DNA of 64,000 nt from JALZHR01 sp036388475 (GTDB lineage Bacteria > Acidobacteriota > Blastocatellia > Pyrinomonadales > Pyrinomonadaceae), in contig DASVRT010000074.1 in assembly GCA_036388475.1 (NCBI GenBank), positions 1 to 64,000 of the forward strand. The letters are read 5' to 3'. The notes under the pieces were generated by a model. It was not told the origin of the DNA. It did not search any database and worked only from the letters and a program-made list of their open reading frames with translations. Positions 36,541 through 45,471 of the stretch are shown here, one piece after another. Position numbers and translations under genes: made by a program. Position 1 is the stretch's first letter. Every line of letters starts with the position of its first letter.

Positions 36541-39500
36541 TTAGAATTCCAAACGAAGTCCAAATTGAAGCTGGCGATTACTGTAGGGAGAAGTCCCGCG
36601 AATCGTACCAAACCCGTTAAACGTGCTGGTATTGTTGTAATCGGTATTCGGCGTTCCCAACTGAGTTTTATTGGTCAGGTTGAACGCTTCCGCCCGGAAT
36701 TGAAGTTTGGCTCTCTCAGTAAAATTAAAGTTCTTCGAGATGCCGAAATTTAACTGGTAAGTCGAAGGCGAACGCAGAGAATTGCGTTCCAGATTACCGA
36801 TTCCCGTCGCCGCCGGCATAAAAGCGCTGCGATTCAGAAACTGCCCGTTGCTCCCGTTATAAGGGTCACCGACCAGATTGACCAGCGCGTTATTTACGCG
36901 AACGTCGAACGGATTGCCGCTCTGAGCGCGGAAAATGCTGTTTATTTGCCAGCCGCCGATAAGCAAATCCAACGCTTTGGGAATGTCGGAGCCGAATTGT
37001 CTGCCGCGACCGTAGGGAAGTTCATAAACGGTCGCAAAAGAGAAAACGTGCGGATAATCAAGCCTTGAAGTAGTGAAAGGCTGAATATAATTGATGCCGC
37101 CCGCCGTGCTGTCAAATGCTCCCTCACCGTTATCCTTCGTCTTTGAAAAAGTGTAAGAAGCGATATACTGCCAGCCTCGACTAAAGCGCCGCTCAAGCTG
37201 CAACTGCAATGAATCATACTGAGATTTGCCGTTGTCGTCGCGGACGTTTACGCTGCCCAGTCCCGGATAGCAATTTCCGCGCGTTCTGCCGGCAATCGGA
37301 CAAGGTATGGAAGAATCGTTCGTCAGCGCGGTTCCATTCAAGTTGTAATAAAGAATGAGATTGCGCCCGCGAGTGCCGACATATGCGATGCTCGCTACCG
37401 TATTGCCGGTTAACTGCTGCTGAAACTGCACATTGAACTGCTGAACATTCGAAATTTTATTATCCGGCACAATTGCCAGAACATTCGAGCCGACCGGATT
37501 GTTCAAAAATGCCGGGCTGGTATTTAATCCCGGCAGCGGCAGCGGAGCCGTGGCGAGCGTATTGTTGTTGTTATTGAGCGGACCTTGTCCTGTAAAAGTT
37601 ATTCGATAACCTTCATTATAGCTGTATCTGACGCTGCCCGAATAAGGCGGATTTTGAGCGAGCTGGTTGTTAATACCGCCGCGGTCGAGGAAATAGAAAA
37701 TTCCGTAGCCGCCGCGAATAACCGACTTGCCTTTGCCGGTCAGGTCATAGGCGAGACCGAGACGCGGGCTGAAATTGTTTTTGTCCGTTCTGGTTAAAGT
37801 ATCTTTGTCGTCAGCCGCCAGAATAAGTCGCCCGGTCGGCAAATCAAAATTAGCCTGCCGCGCGTATTGTTCCGCCGGATTGGTAAAATACTCGTAACGA
37901 AGACCGAGATTCAAAGTTAATTTATTGGTAACTCTCCAATCGTCCTGCGCAAAAGCGCCGTTTTCCCAATTAGTCGTTCCGACCAGACCATTCTGGAAGC
38001 CGATGTCATAAGTGCAGAAGAAACCGATTAACAAGTCGGCTTGTTCGAACCGCGTGGTTCCCGAAGCCGCTTCGCTCGGCGCCGCGCCTCCGTTCGGGCA
38101 TTGATTGAATTCGCCGTTTCCATACATTCGGAAATCGCCTTTACCCGCGAGCGGACGAAACAACTGGACGTTGCGTTTCAAAAGCGTGCCGCCGAATTTG
38201 AACGTATGATTGCCCGTCACGTAACTGAGACTGTCAACCAATTGATACGTATTTTGCGGGACGCGATACGGACCGTAATCGCCCGTGTATTCGAGCTGAC
38301 CGTTATAACCGCCGATTAGTGCGCCGCCGCCTAAAGTAGCGTCGCGGTTGGCATTGACGATTCCGAGATTTGCCGAAATAGCCTGGTCGCCGAACGGCGG
38401 CTCATAGCCGTATCGGAGACGGTTTGCCTGAAGCCGAAGCTCGTTGAAAAGCGTCGGAGTTATCGAAGTGTTCAAACCGACGACGACGGCTTTGGTGCGC
38501 GTCGGATTCGAACCCGAACCGAAACCGGCGGGCAGCGTCGGCAAGCGCGATTCGACCGTTTGACTGTAACGACCGTAACTGGTGCGAACAAACAGCTGAT
38601 TTTTATCGCTGAGGTTGGCGTCGAAACGCAGGTCAAAAACATTCTGGTCGTCGATTTCGTTACGCGTGTTTATAAAATTACCCTGCACTTGTGTGCCGTT
38701 ATTCGGCAGCGGGAAAGCTCTCAAATAAGCCAACGCCGCTTGATTCAAGCGCCCCGGCGGAAGCAAATCCAGACGGTTGTTAAGAATGTTCGCTCCGGTT
38801 AGCGGGTCGCGCAATTGAATGGCGTTGCCCAGTCCTGAAGAAGCCGGATTTAACAATTGCGAGAAATCGCCATTGCGAAAAGCCGCTGTCGGAACCGTTG
38901 CCGTTTCGGTCGCGCGCGGCAGAAACTGCCGCAAGCCGTCATAGCTGAAGAAAAAGAAGAGTTTATCTTTCAGATTATGAATCGACGGTGTTCCTTCGCC
39001 GAAACCGGGAATAATGACCGGTCCGCCGACCGTGCCGCCAAATTGGCTGCGCCGGAAAAGAGGCGTTCTTCGCTGATTTTGGACTACATCATAAAAAGCC
39101 GGACGAGCATCAAACGCGTTGTTACGAATAAACAGGTATGAACTGCCGTGAAAATCATTCTGACCGGATTTGATAACGCTGTTGATAATCGCGCCGCCGC
39201 CGCGTCCGAATTCGGCGGTCGCCACGCTGGTCTGAACGCGGAATTCCTGAACGGCGTCCGCCGACGGAAAGATGTTGATGGTGTTGACGAGCGATTCGTT
39301 ATTATCGACGCCGTCCAGCAAAAAGTTATTTGCCTGCGTTCTTTGCCCGTTAACGGAAAGCGCCGCGCCGCCCGTATTGCCGCCGCGATAAGTCTCCGCA
39401 TCGCCGCCCGCGCCCGAAGCAAAGCCGCCGATGACGCCCTGCGTGACGCCCGGCGTTAATCGGGCAAGCTCTAAAACATTTCGTCCGTTGAGCGGCAGTT

Positions 39501-39945
39501 CGACAATCTGCCGTCCCTGAATAACTTCGCCGATAGACGAGGAAGTCGATTCCACGAGCGGCGTGTCGTTGGTGATGGTAACGGTCTCGGTGACCGCGCC
39601 GGGTTCGAGCGAAAAACTAAGCGTCGCGTTTTGTGCGACTTCCAACGTCACTTCCTGTCTGGTCGTCTTAAAATTACTTTGAGTAACCGTGATTTGGTAA
39701 CGTCCCGGTTGAAGCGCCAGGATGGAATAATTACCTTCATCGTTTGTCTGCGCCGTCACTTCGCGGCTCGTTCCCAAATCCCTGACGGTGACTGTCGCTC
39801 CGGCGATTGCCGCGCCTGAAGTATCGGTGACCGTCCCCTGAACTCTTGCCGATTCGGTTTGCGCCGTTATGATTGTCGTCAAACACAGAATCGCAACTAA
39901 TAAGCCAAACACTCTGTGCCGACTTAATGCTCTCAATTTATTCAT
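36541..39945 (-). CDS. Oar-type TonB-dependent outer-membrane receptor
   Basis: This 1134-residue protein has a signal peptide (residues 1-28, ITAQ). A carboxypeptidase-regulatory-like domain follows at about 33-110 (ARVQGTVTDTSGAAIAGATV, GNYSILALQPGRYQITV). A plug domain at about 115-260 contains ELPLNGRNVLELARLTPGV and NFLLDGVDNNE, and a long beta-barrel ends in QLQFGLRLEF with the C-terminal aromatic residue needed for outer-membrane insertion. It would import glucan fragments using TonB energy, like SusC, but there is no SusD-like partner. The ATG has agagga 9 bp upstream. A promoter and palindromic operator precede it. Confidence 0.92.
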   Translation of the reverse strand: MNKLRALSRHRVFGLLVAILCLTTIITAQTESARVQGTVTDTSGAAIAGATVTVRDLGTSREVTAQTNDEGNYSILALQPGRYQITVTQSNFKTTRQEVTLEVAQNATLSFSLEPGAVTETVTITNDTPLVESTSSSIGEVIQGRQIVELPLNGRNVLELARLTPGVTQGVIGGFASGAGGDAETYRGGNTGGAALSVNGQRTQANNFLLDGVDNNESLVNTINIFPSADAVQEFRVQTSVATAEFGRGGGAIINSVIKSGQNDFHGSSYLFIRNNAFDARPAFYDVVQNQRRTPLFRRSQFGGTVGGPVIIPGFGEGTPSIHNLKDKLFFFFSYDGLRQFLPRATETATVPTAAFRNGDFSQLLNPASSGLGNAIQLRDPLTGANILNNRLDLLPPGRLNQAALAYLRAFPLPNNGTQVQGNFINTRNEIDDQNVFDLRFDANLSDKNQLFVRTSYGRYSQTVESRLPTLPAGFGSGSNPTRTKAVVVGLNTSITPTLFNELRLQANRLRYGYEPPFGDQAISANLGIVNANRDATLGGGALIGGYNGQLEYTGDYGPYRVPQNTYQLVDSLSYVTGNHTFKFGGTLLKRNVQLFRPLAGKGDFRMYGNGEFNQCPNGGAAPSEAASGTTRFEQADLLIGFFCTYDIGFQNGLVGTTNWENGAFAQDDWRVTNKLTLNLGLRYEYFTNPAEQYARQANFDLPTGRLILAADDKDTLTRTDKNNFSPRLGLAYDLTGKGKSVIRGGYGIFYFLDRGGINNQLAQNPPYSGSVRYSYNEGYRITFTGQGPLNNNNNTLATAPLPLPGLNTSPAFLNNPVGSNVLAIVPDNKISNVQQFNVQFQQQLTGNTVASIAYVGTRGRNLILYYNLNGTALTNDSSIPCPIAGRTRGNCYPGLGSVNVRDDNGKSQYDSLQLQLERRFSRGWQYIASYTFSKTKDNGEGAFDSTAGGINYIQPFTTSRLDYPHVFSFATVYELPYGRGRQFGSDIPKALDLLIGGWQINSIFRAQSGNPFDVRVNNALVNLVGDPYNGSNGQFLNRSAFMPAATGIGNLERNSLRSPSTYQLNFGISKNFNFTERAKLQFRAEAFNLTNKTQLGTPNTDYNNTSTFNGFGTIRGTSPYSNRQLQFGLRLEF

Positions 39946-40064
39946 AATCCAAATTCCTCTCTTATTAGCTTTAGGATTCCTCGTCTTTTACAGGTCTCCG
40001 AAACGATTTTTATTTAATAAAAATCAGCGACTTAACAAATATGATTTTAAAACGTAAGATTTTG

Positions 40065-40085
40065 TTTGTTGTGGAAACAAACAAA
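40065..40085. promoter_or_regulatory. ROK operator in front of the receptor gene
   Basis: TTTGTT (40065-40070) and AACAAA (40080-40085) flank the 9-nt core GTGGAAACA. The symmetry extends to 10-bp arms if shifted (40061-40070 and 40076-40085). The site agrees at 18 of 21 positions with 41390-41410 in front of the ROK gene. It lies just after the -10 region, where a bound repressor would block transcription. Confidence 0.8.
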
Positions 40086-40086
40086 G

Positions 40087-40115
40087 TTTTAATACATTTG
40101 CAATACACTTGTCAA
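40087..40115 (-). promoter_or_regulatory. sigma70-type promoter of the receptor gene
   Basis: On the minus strand, TTGACA (40115-40110) and TTAAAA (40092-40087) are 17 bp apart. An alternative -10 TATTAA gives 15 bp spacing. The transcript would begin inside the operator at 40065-40085 and carry a leader of about 130 bases. Confidence 0.65.
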
Positions 40116-40149
40116 GATTTATTTGCAAAATTATCGACAAAAAGCGAAT

Positions 40150-41340
40150 TTAATTTGCCGAAGCGAATTTTCTGGCTAAAACCAGGCTCAGAGAACCGAT
40201 AAGCGTCGGGCTGTCGCCGAGCGAAGACGCCGTAATCGTCGGTCTGCCCAAACCCTGGCGGACGCTTCTTTCAGCCAGCGATTGAATCTCGTCTTTGATT
40301 AACGCCCACGCTTTGACCATATTGCCGCTGATGACGACGGCTTGCGGGCTGAAGCCGACAATCAGATTCGAGATGCCGATGCCCAGATATTTGCCGCTTT
40401 CCTTTAAAGCTTTGGTCGCGTAAGGTTTCCCTTCGTGCGCCAGCTTGATTAACTGGTCGAAACTGAGGTCGCCATTGGTCGAGCCGTTACTCATTTGATA
40501 ACGATAGATGGAAGCCTTTTCCGAAGCGTGGGCTTCCCAGCAGACGCGACTTCCGCACGAGCATTCGACCGGAGCATTATCGCCGACAATCATATGCCCG
40601 AATTCGCCCGCTGCGCCTTTCTCGCCGCGATAAACCTGACCGTCGAAAATAATGCCGGTGCCGATTCCGTCGGCAACCAGCACCGTAATAAAATTGCGAT
40701 GTTTTCTGATTTTTTCCTCGCCGAACCATAATTCCGCCAGCGCGACGGCATTCGCGTCATTATCGACGATGACCGGCAATCCCGTATGTTCGGTTATCTG
40801 GCTGGCGATGTCCCAATTGCTCCATTGAAAATACGGAATATAAACCACATTTCCGCTCGCCTGGTCGGCGATTCCGGGCACGCTGATACCGACTTCCAAA
40901 TCATATTTATTGTGAAGCCTGGCATATTTGGCTACTTTGGCAATAATCTGTTCGCACATCTGTTCGGCATCGGGCGAAGTCGGAAACGTTTCCTTTTCCA
41001 GAATCTGACCTGATAAATCAGCCGTCGCAATCGTCGTCAGGCGAGGAGTAATATCAATGCCGAGAGCGACGGGAACGCCCGTTCGGATTTTTAGCAAAGT
41101 AGGTTTTCTGCCGCCGGTCGAATCGCCCGTCCCGATTTCTTCAATTAAACCGGCATCGTGTAAATCGTCGACAATCGCCGAGACGGTCGACCTCTGCAAC
41201 GCGGTTTCGCGGGCTATCTCCGCCCGTGAAATCGGGGCGCGGTCGCGGACGTAATTTAAAACGATTTGTTTATTAATTCCGCGAATCGTGTTGGGGCGGG
41301 CAATCTGGTTTTTAGCCTTATGCAGGTAAATTTTTTTCAT
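40150..41340 (-). CDS. ROK-family transcriptional repressor
   Basis: This 396-residue regulator has an N-terminal winged helix-turn-helix (residues about 20-75, PISRAEIARETALQRSTVSA, GLIEEIGTG) and a ROK sugar-kinase-like domain. The zinc motif CSCGSRVCWEAHAS, EFGHMIV and the phosphate loop GIGTGI are present. NagC/Mlc/XylR-type relatives repress sugar operons and release DNA when they bind a sugar or sugar phosphate. It heads the glucan locus, and a palindrome shared with the receptor promoter precedes it, so autoregulation plus control of the locus is strongly suggested. The inducer, perhaps glucose or maltose, is unknown. Confidence 0.93.
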   Translation of the reverse strand: MKKIYLHKAKNQIARPNTIRGINKQIVLNYVRDRAPISRAEIARETALQRSTVSAIVDDLHDAGLIEEIGTGDSTGGRKPTLLKIRTGVPVALGIDITPRLTTIATADLSGQILEKETFPTSPDAEQMCEQIIAKVAKYARLHNKYDLEVGISVPGIADQASGNVVYIPYFQWSNWDIASQITEHTGLPVIVDNDANAVALAELWFGEEKIRKHRNFITVLVADGIGTGIIFDGQVYRGEKGAAGEFGHMIVGDNAPVECSCGSRVCWEAHASEKASIYRYQMSNGSTNGDLSFDQLIKLAHEGKPYATKALKESGKYLGIGISNLIVGFSPQAVVISGNMVKAWALIKDEIQSLAERSVRQGLGRPTITASSLGDSPTLIGSLSLVLARKFASAN

Positions 41341-41389
41341 AGTCGCAAAAATTTAGGGCAAATAGGTTTTCGTCAGCAGGCACACTTAG

Positions 41390-41410
41390 TTTGTTGTTTA
41401 AACGAACAAA
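41390..41410. promoter_or_regulatory. ROK operator in front of its own gene
   Basis: TTTGTT (41390-41395) and AACAAA (41405-41410) flank GTTTAAACG, giving the same arms and the same 9-nt spacing as at 40065-40085. An outer A/T pair extends the arms to agtttgtt and aacaaact (41388-41412). It lies immediately downstream of the -10 box. Confidence 0.8.
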
Positions 41411-41413
41411 CTA

Positions 41414-41442
41414 TTCATAAACCTTTTTCATTTTTTTTTCAA
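41414..41442 (-). promoter_or_regulatory. sigma70-type promoter of the ROK gene
   Basis: On the minus strand, TTGAAA (41442-41437) and TATGAA (41419-41414) are 17 bp apart. The operator at 41390-41410 covers the expected start point, the same geometry as at the receptor promoter. Confidence 0.65.
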
Positions 41443-41611
41443 CAACATTTTTAAAAATTTTCGTATGGAGATTTACGCGGCGATGTCGATTAGCGATTTT
41501 AACCAATTTAAATTCAGCAGATTCCGGTTAATTTTTCGGTTATAAAAATATTAACGCCGCACGGGTCGCGAAAAGCCGCCAGCGGCGCGGCGATTTCTTA
41601 CATTAAGAATT

Positions 41612-43054
41612 TTACTTTGTCGAGGATGATGAAGACCGAAAAACGCCGATGTTGTAAAGCCAGTCGATTATTCTTGCGCTTTCCTCAGATGAGATATACG
41701 GCAGCCACGCCTGCGTTATTTCGGCAGCCGTGCCGCCCTGCGGAATCGAATCCAGCAACAAGGCGATTGCCGTATTGTTGACGTAAGCGATTGGGCGCTC
41801 AAGACCGGCGTGCGTTAACGCTCGCGTTTTTGTAATAATATCGTCGGCAATGCACGGCGTATCTATTAAAGTTGCGGCGTCGGACAATTTCAAATAGAGC
41901 TTGTCTGAGAGCAGAGCCGAATTTACCTGCGGAATTACAAGGCGCTGAGTCGTCTCCAAACCTGAGCGTTTTTGCCAGAACGCGCCCGTCTTATAAAAAA
42001 GAGATTCGGAATAGAACTGTGCCGCCAGATTATGATGGCGGGCGACGGTTTCTGCCTGCCGGTTTCGATAAAACCGCATCGCTTCCGCCGAATTTTCCGG
42101 TCGGGTCAATAAAGTATGAACAACGAAACTGCCCTGCAAACCGGAACTCATTGCCGCCTGCACGCCCTGCGAAGCAAGCGGGTCGATTGAAAAACAGGCT
42201 TCGCCGACTTTTATTAAATTTTCATTAACAGGTTCTTCGTCGATATAACCGGAAGCATCGAATCCTTTCACCTTGCCGGCGAGCGTGCCGCTCAGACAGC
42301 CGCGCAAAAGCGCCGAGCGGGCGAGGAGCGAGCGATAAAACGATTCCAAATCCTGATTTCCGCGCCGGCGTTTCGCGTCGATAAAGACCATCGCGCTAAA
42401 ATCGCCGCCCGCCAAAGCCGCGCCCCAGAACCATTCTTCCCGACCGGCTTCAACCAGCGTCGTCGAGCTTTCGACTTTAGGGTTTCGCCAGTAAGCACAG
42501 AGCGCGACTGTCGATGCCGAATAACGCCGCCGCTTACGCTTAAAGAAAGAACGTTTGCCGGCGGCTTCGACCAGGTACTTCGCTTTGATTTTTAACAATT
42601 CCGAAGCACGGCGCACCGGAATATTCCATTGCCGCGTTTCGTCAAACACCGGACGCAACGCCTGCGCGGGCTGAATCACATTGACGCCCGCCTCTTTCGC
42701 GGCTTCAAGCAGAATCTGGTCGAAGCGCCCGCGATTGACCATAAATCCGGATTGACCGTGAGAAGGTTTTGCGAAAGCCGCTTCGTCAGACCAGCGAACG
42801 ATAGCTTTATCGGGTCGCAGAAACGACGCGGCTTCGATTTTTTCTCTTAAACCGAGCGCGTCGAGCAAAACCAGAATATTCGGCGGCAACGATTCGCCGA
42901 CTTTATTTTGCGAGTTATCCGCTTTTTCAATTAAGCAGACGCTATGACCTAAAAGCGCCAGCTTGCGCGCCGTCGTTGCTCCGGCAGGACCGCCGCCGAT
43001 GACGCAGACTTCGGCGTTTATTTCCGAACCGGCGTTGTTGTATCGGAAACTCAT
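41612..43054 (-). CDS. FAD-dependent monooxygenase/halogenase-like protein (LodB/QhpG-like)
   Basis: I place the start at ATG 43054, whose ATG overlaps the TGA of the radical SAM gene (ATGA at 43051-43054). A longer frame reaching 43108 lies inside that gene and is less likely. The 480-residue product has the FAD motif CVIGGGPAGATTARKLALLG, the GESLPP loop typical of flavin-dependent halogenase-like enzymes, and DPLASQGVQAAMSSG near the C-terminal flavin site. LodB modifies LodA tryptophan to build the cysteine tryptophylquinone cofactor, and QhpG does this for quinohemoprotein amine dehydrogenase. Its place beside LodA-like genes suggests the same role here, by inference. A free tryptophan or phenolic substrate is the alternative. 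Confidence 0.8.
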   Translation of the reverse strand: MSFRYNNAGSEINAEVCVIGGGPAGATTARKLALLGHSVCLIEKADNSQNKVGESLPPNILVLLDALGLREKIEAASFLRPDKAIVRWSDEAAFAKPSHGQSGFMVNRGRFDQILLEAAKEAGVNVIQPAQALRPVFDETRQWNIPVRRASELLKIKAKYLVEAAGKRSFFKRKRRRYSASTVALCAYWRNPKVESSTTLVEAGREEWFWGAALAGGDFSAMVFIDAKRRRGNQDLESFYRSLLARSALLRGCLSGTLAGKVKGFDASGYIDEEPVNENLIKVGEACFSIDPLASQGVQAAMSSGLQGSFVVHTLLTRPENSAEAMRFYRNRQAETVARHHNLAAQFYSESLFYKTGAFWQKRSGLETTQRLVIPQVNSALLSDKLYLKLSDAATLIDTPCIADDIITKTRALTHAGLERPIAYVNNTAIALLLDSIPQGGTAAEITQAWLPYISSEESARIIDWLYNIGVFRSSSSSTK

Positions 43055-44412
43055 ACGCCAAAATAATCCGGTCTTTGTTCCAGCAGCCGAATGTAGGCTT
43101 GCAGGCAATAATGCAGCCAGCCGCGAATATAATTGCAGGCTGGTCGCCCGCGTTTAATCACTTCGTGATGACATCCGCCGCCGCATAAATAGCGCGCCCA
43201 GCAACTCCGGCAAGGCTCTTGAAAATGAACGTGCCGGTCGGCGAGCCAGCGTTTCTGTTTTTCGCGGTCGACTCCGCCCGCAACTTTTCCCATCGCGCCG
43301 TCTTCATCTTCGACAAAACGATGACAGGCGTATAAACCGCCGTCCGCCGAAACGCCCAGATAACCCGCGCCCGCGCCGCACGGATACGGGCGATGCGTGC
43401 CTTTGTGAATTTCGCGCAGCGCGTTCGCCATATTCAAAAACGGAAATCGTTCACCGCCCGCAACGCGCCGCTCAAATTCCTCGCCGCAGGAAATCATCTG
43501 TGCGAGCATCAAATCCAGTTGATTCGAATTCATTTCGCCGCTCGCGTTCGGCGAAGACAGCATCGGCGAAAAACCGACGCTGTGAAAGCCGAGCGAGATA
43601 AATTCGTCGAGCGTTTCGCGCAAAAACAGATTGTCGGGCGTCACCGTCACGCGCGCCGAAACCTGCATCTCGCGCTGCATCGCCAGCAGCGGGCGGATAT
43701 TTTCCAGAATGCGCTGATAGCTGCCGCTGCCGCTTTTAAACGCCCGCAGGCGATTATGAACCTCGCCGATTCCGTCCAGACTGACGGTGACCGCGAATTT
43801 ATATCGCTCAAAAAACGCGCCGTCTTCGGGCGTCACTAAAGTTCCGTTGGTCGTAATCGAAAAATTGACGGAAACGTTTTTTGATTTAGCTAGAGCAACC
43901 GCGCGTTCCGTGCATTCGCGCAAAAGTTTTCGATTCGTCAAAGGCTCGCCGCCGAGAAACGCGAGATTTACTTTTTCGCCTTCGGAAACTTCCGAAAAAA
44001 GCAGATTCACGGACGCCGTCGCCACTTCCGCGCTCATATCTTTATTTTTCGAGCCGAAATTTCCCTCCTGCGCGTAGCAGTAAGTGCAGCCCAGATTGCA
44101 TTTCTGCGCGACGGCGAGCGAAAGAGAGCGAACCGGAGCATTCGACAGAGGCTCGTCCGTAATATAATCCGGCGCGGAAAGACCGAGTTTTTCGAGTAAT
44201 TGGTCGGAGTCGCCCAAATTTCCTTCGAGCGCCGCCGCGATGTCGTCCGAAATCGTAAAGATGCGCGAGCCGTTGGCGAGTAGAATATGTTTGCCTGTTT
44301 CGGTGTCGAAAAGATGAAAATTCGCCTGCCTGGCGGGTATCGGAGAAGCCGCGGCGGAGCTTCGCTCAATCTGGATTAAGGGCAAACTTTGGATGGTCTC
44401 TCGCATAAACAT
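43051..44412 (-). CDS. radical SAM/SPASM peptide-modifying enzyme (QhpD-like)
   Basis: This 453-residue enzyme has the radical SAM cluster CNLGCTYCY (Cys105, 109, 112), the GGEPL motif for SAM binding, and a SPASM-type Cys-rich C-terminus (CGAGAGYLGVSADGGLYACH, then PCRSCWARYLCGGGCHH, then CNYIRG). SPASM enzymes install crosslinks or other changes in peptides. The CWARYLCGGGCHHE stretch recalls QhpD, which crosslinks the quinoprotein subunit of amine dehydrogenase. About 90 N-terminal residues before the cluster resemble a peptide-binding region. ATG 44406 is an alternative start two codons in. It is translationally coupled to the flavoprotein gene. Confidence 0.87.
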   Translation of the reverse strand: MFMRETIQSLPLIQIERSSAAASPIPARQANFHLFDTETGKHILLANGSRIFTISDDIAAALEGNLGDSDQLLEKLGLSAPDYITDEPLSNAPVRSLSLAVAQKCNLGCTYCYAQEGNFGSKNKDMSAEVATASVNLLFSEVSEGEKVNLAFLGGEPLTNRKLLRECTERAVALAKSKNVSVNFSITTNGTLVTPEDGAFFERYKFAVTVSLDGIGEVHNRLRAFKSGSGSYQRILENIRPLLAMQREMQVSARVTVTPDNLFLRETLDEFISLGFHSVGFSPMLSSPNASGEMNSNQLDLMLAQMISCGEEFERRVAGGERFPFLNMANALREIHKGTHRPYPCGAGAGYLGVSADGGLYACHRFVEDEDGAMGKVAGGVDREKQKRWLADRHVHFQEPCRSCWARYLCGGGCHHEVIKRGRPACNYIRGWLHYCLQAYIRLLEQRPDYFGV

Positions 44413-44472
44413 TTCCGCCCGACAAAATAACGTGAATCAAGCGAAGAAATAAGCTTTGAAAAATCGAATTTT

Positions 44473-44573
44473 CTTTGCGCGCTTTGCTTCTAAAGCAGGA
44501 CGCATTTTCCTGCAAAACCGGAATGTCGTTAAAGAAGAAAGAACTTCCCGCTTTAGAAGCAAAGCGCGCAAAG
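44473..44573. repeat. perfect 24-bp inverted repeat
   Basis: The arm 44473-44496 (ctttgcgcgctttgcttcta and four more bases) and its exact complement at 44550-44573 enclose about 53 bp, in which gcagga/tcctgc forms a further small hairpin. It lies between the LodA-C-like gene and the radical SAM gene and could separate their expression. It belongs to the ctttgcg word family. Confidence 0.88.
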
Positions 44574-44616
44574 TTTTAGACAAAGTTTTCAACTGTCCGC
44601 TCTTGTATAATAAATT

Positions 44617-45471
44617 TTACTCTGCTTCTTCTTCCTGTTGCGGCGGTTCCTCGTCCTTGCCGCCGATGATGAAGCGCAGTGATTTTTCCCAGTCGCGAAA
44701 CAAATCGGTGTAGTTTACCAGATTCGGGTCCATCCAATCATCGACGATATAAACCCGCGGAGTTTCCGGCGTGCGGTCTTTCTGCATCCAGTTATTGCCC
44801 GCGCTCGTGCCGTCGGGGCGCGCCTCGACGTTGACGTAATCGGGTCGCGTCGCCGCCCAGTAAAAGCAGGCGCACTCGCGATAATCGTTCTGCCAGGGCG
44901 AGCATAAACTTTGCGTCAATTGACCGGGCGGCGCGATGTCTTTCGCTATCACCGCCAGTTTCGTTTTTTCGCCGTTAATGTAGACTTCGTCGAAAAACGG
45001 GCGAACTTCCAGTTTAATTTCAACGGTTTTGGTCGGTTCTTCCAGCGATTCAAACGAGCATTTAACCGTCTTGCCGGTAAAATCGCGCACGATTAAAGCC
45101 AGCGCGTTCGACCATTCGAGCGCCATTCGCGGGTCGCCGAAACCGTCAGGCAGCGGCACATTTTCTCCGCCGGCGTATTTCGGTCCCGTGACCGGAACCA
45201 TAAACGAAATATCTTCGATGTGCATCAGGCGATAGCCGTCTTTCAGCACCTCGGCTTCGGGCGGAGCATCCGCGTCGAGGCAGACGACAAGATTACTCGC
45301 TTCGTGCAGTTCGATGCCGACCAGGATGCGTTTCCAGATATTGCGAAAGTCCATCTCCAAGCCCGGAAAAGCGTTGGAAATCGCCGAATGCGGAAGCGTG
45401 CTCGGCGGATTGCCCGCCGCCTCGTGCTGCATCTGCGCGGAAAGATTTTTTGCTTTAATTGATTTATTCAT
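44617..45471 (-). CDS. C-terminal half of a LodA/GoxA-like quinoprotein oxidase
   Basis: This 284-residue protein resembles the C-terminal part of LodA/GoxA oxidases. NAFPGLEMDFR (about 33) recalls the family FFPGIE motif. The segment LTQSLCSPWQNDYRECACFY followed by WAATRPDYV (residues about 185-213) matches the conserved PWQ-D--C...W--RPD-V region. Known family members oxidise lysine or glycine with a cysteine tryptophylquinone made from one Cys and one Trp of the protein. Candidates are Trp193 and one of Cys138, 190, 200 or 202, but I cannot confirm the pair. The start overlaps the upstream gene by 8 bp, so the two halves are made together. Confidence 0.7.
   Translation of the reverse strand: MNKSIKAKNLSAQMQHEAAGNPPSTLPHSAISNAFPGLEMDFRNIWKRILVGIELHEASNLVVCLDADAPPEAEVLKDGYRLMHIEDISFMVPVTGPKYAGGENVPLPDGFGDPRMALEWSNALALIVRDFTGKTVKCSFESLEEPTKTVEIKLEVRPFFDEVYINGEKTKLAVIAKDIAPPGQLTQSLCSPWQNDYRECACFYWAATRPDYVNVEARPDGTSAGNNWMQKDRTPETPRVYIVDDWMDPNLVNYTDLFRDWEKSLRFIIGGKDEEPPQQEEEAE

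Noticed and set aside
41612..43108. Start of the flavoprotein at 43108
   Set aside because: The extra 18 residues lie inside the radical SAM gene. ATG 43054 gives a standard ATGA overlap.
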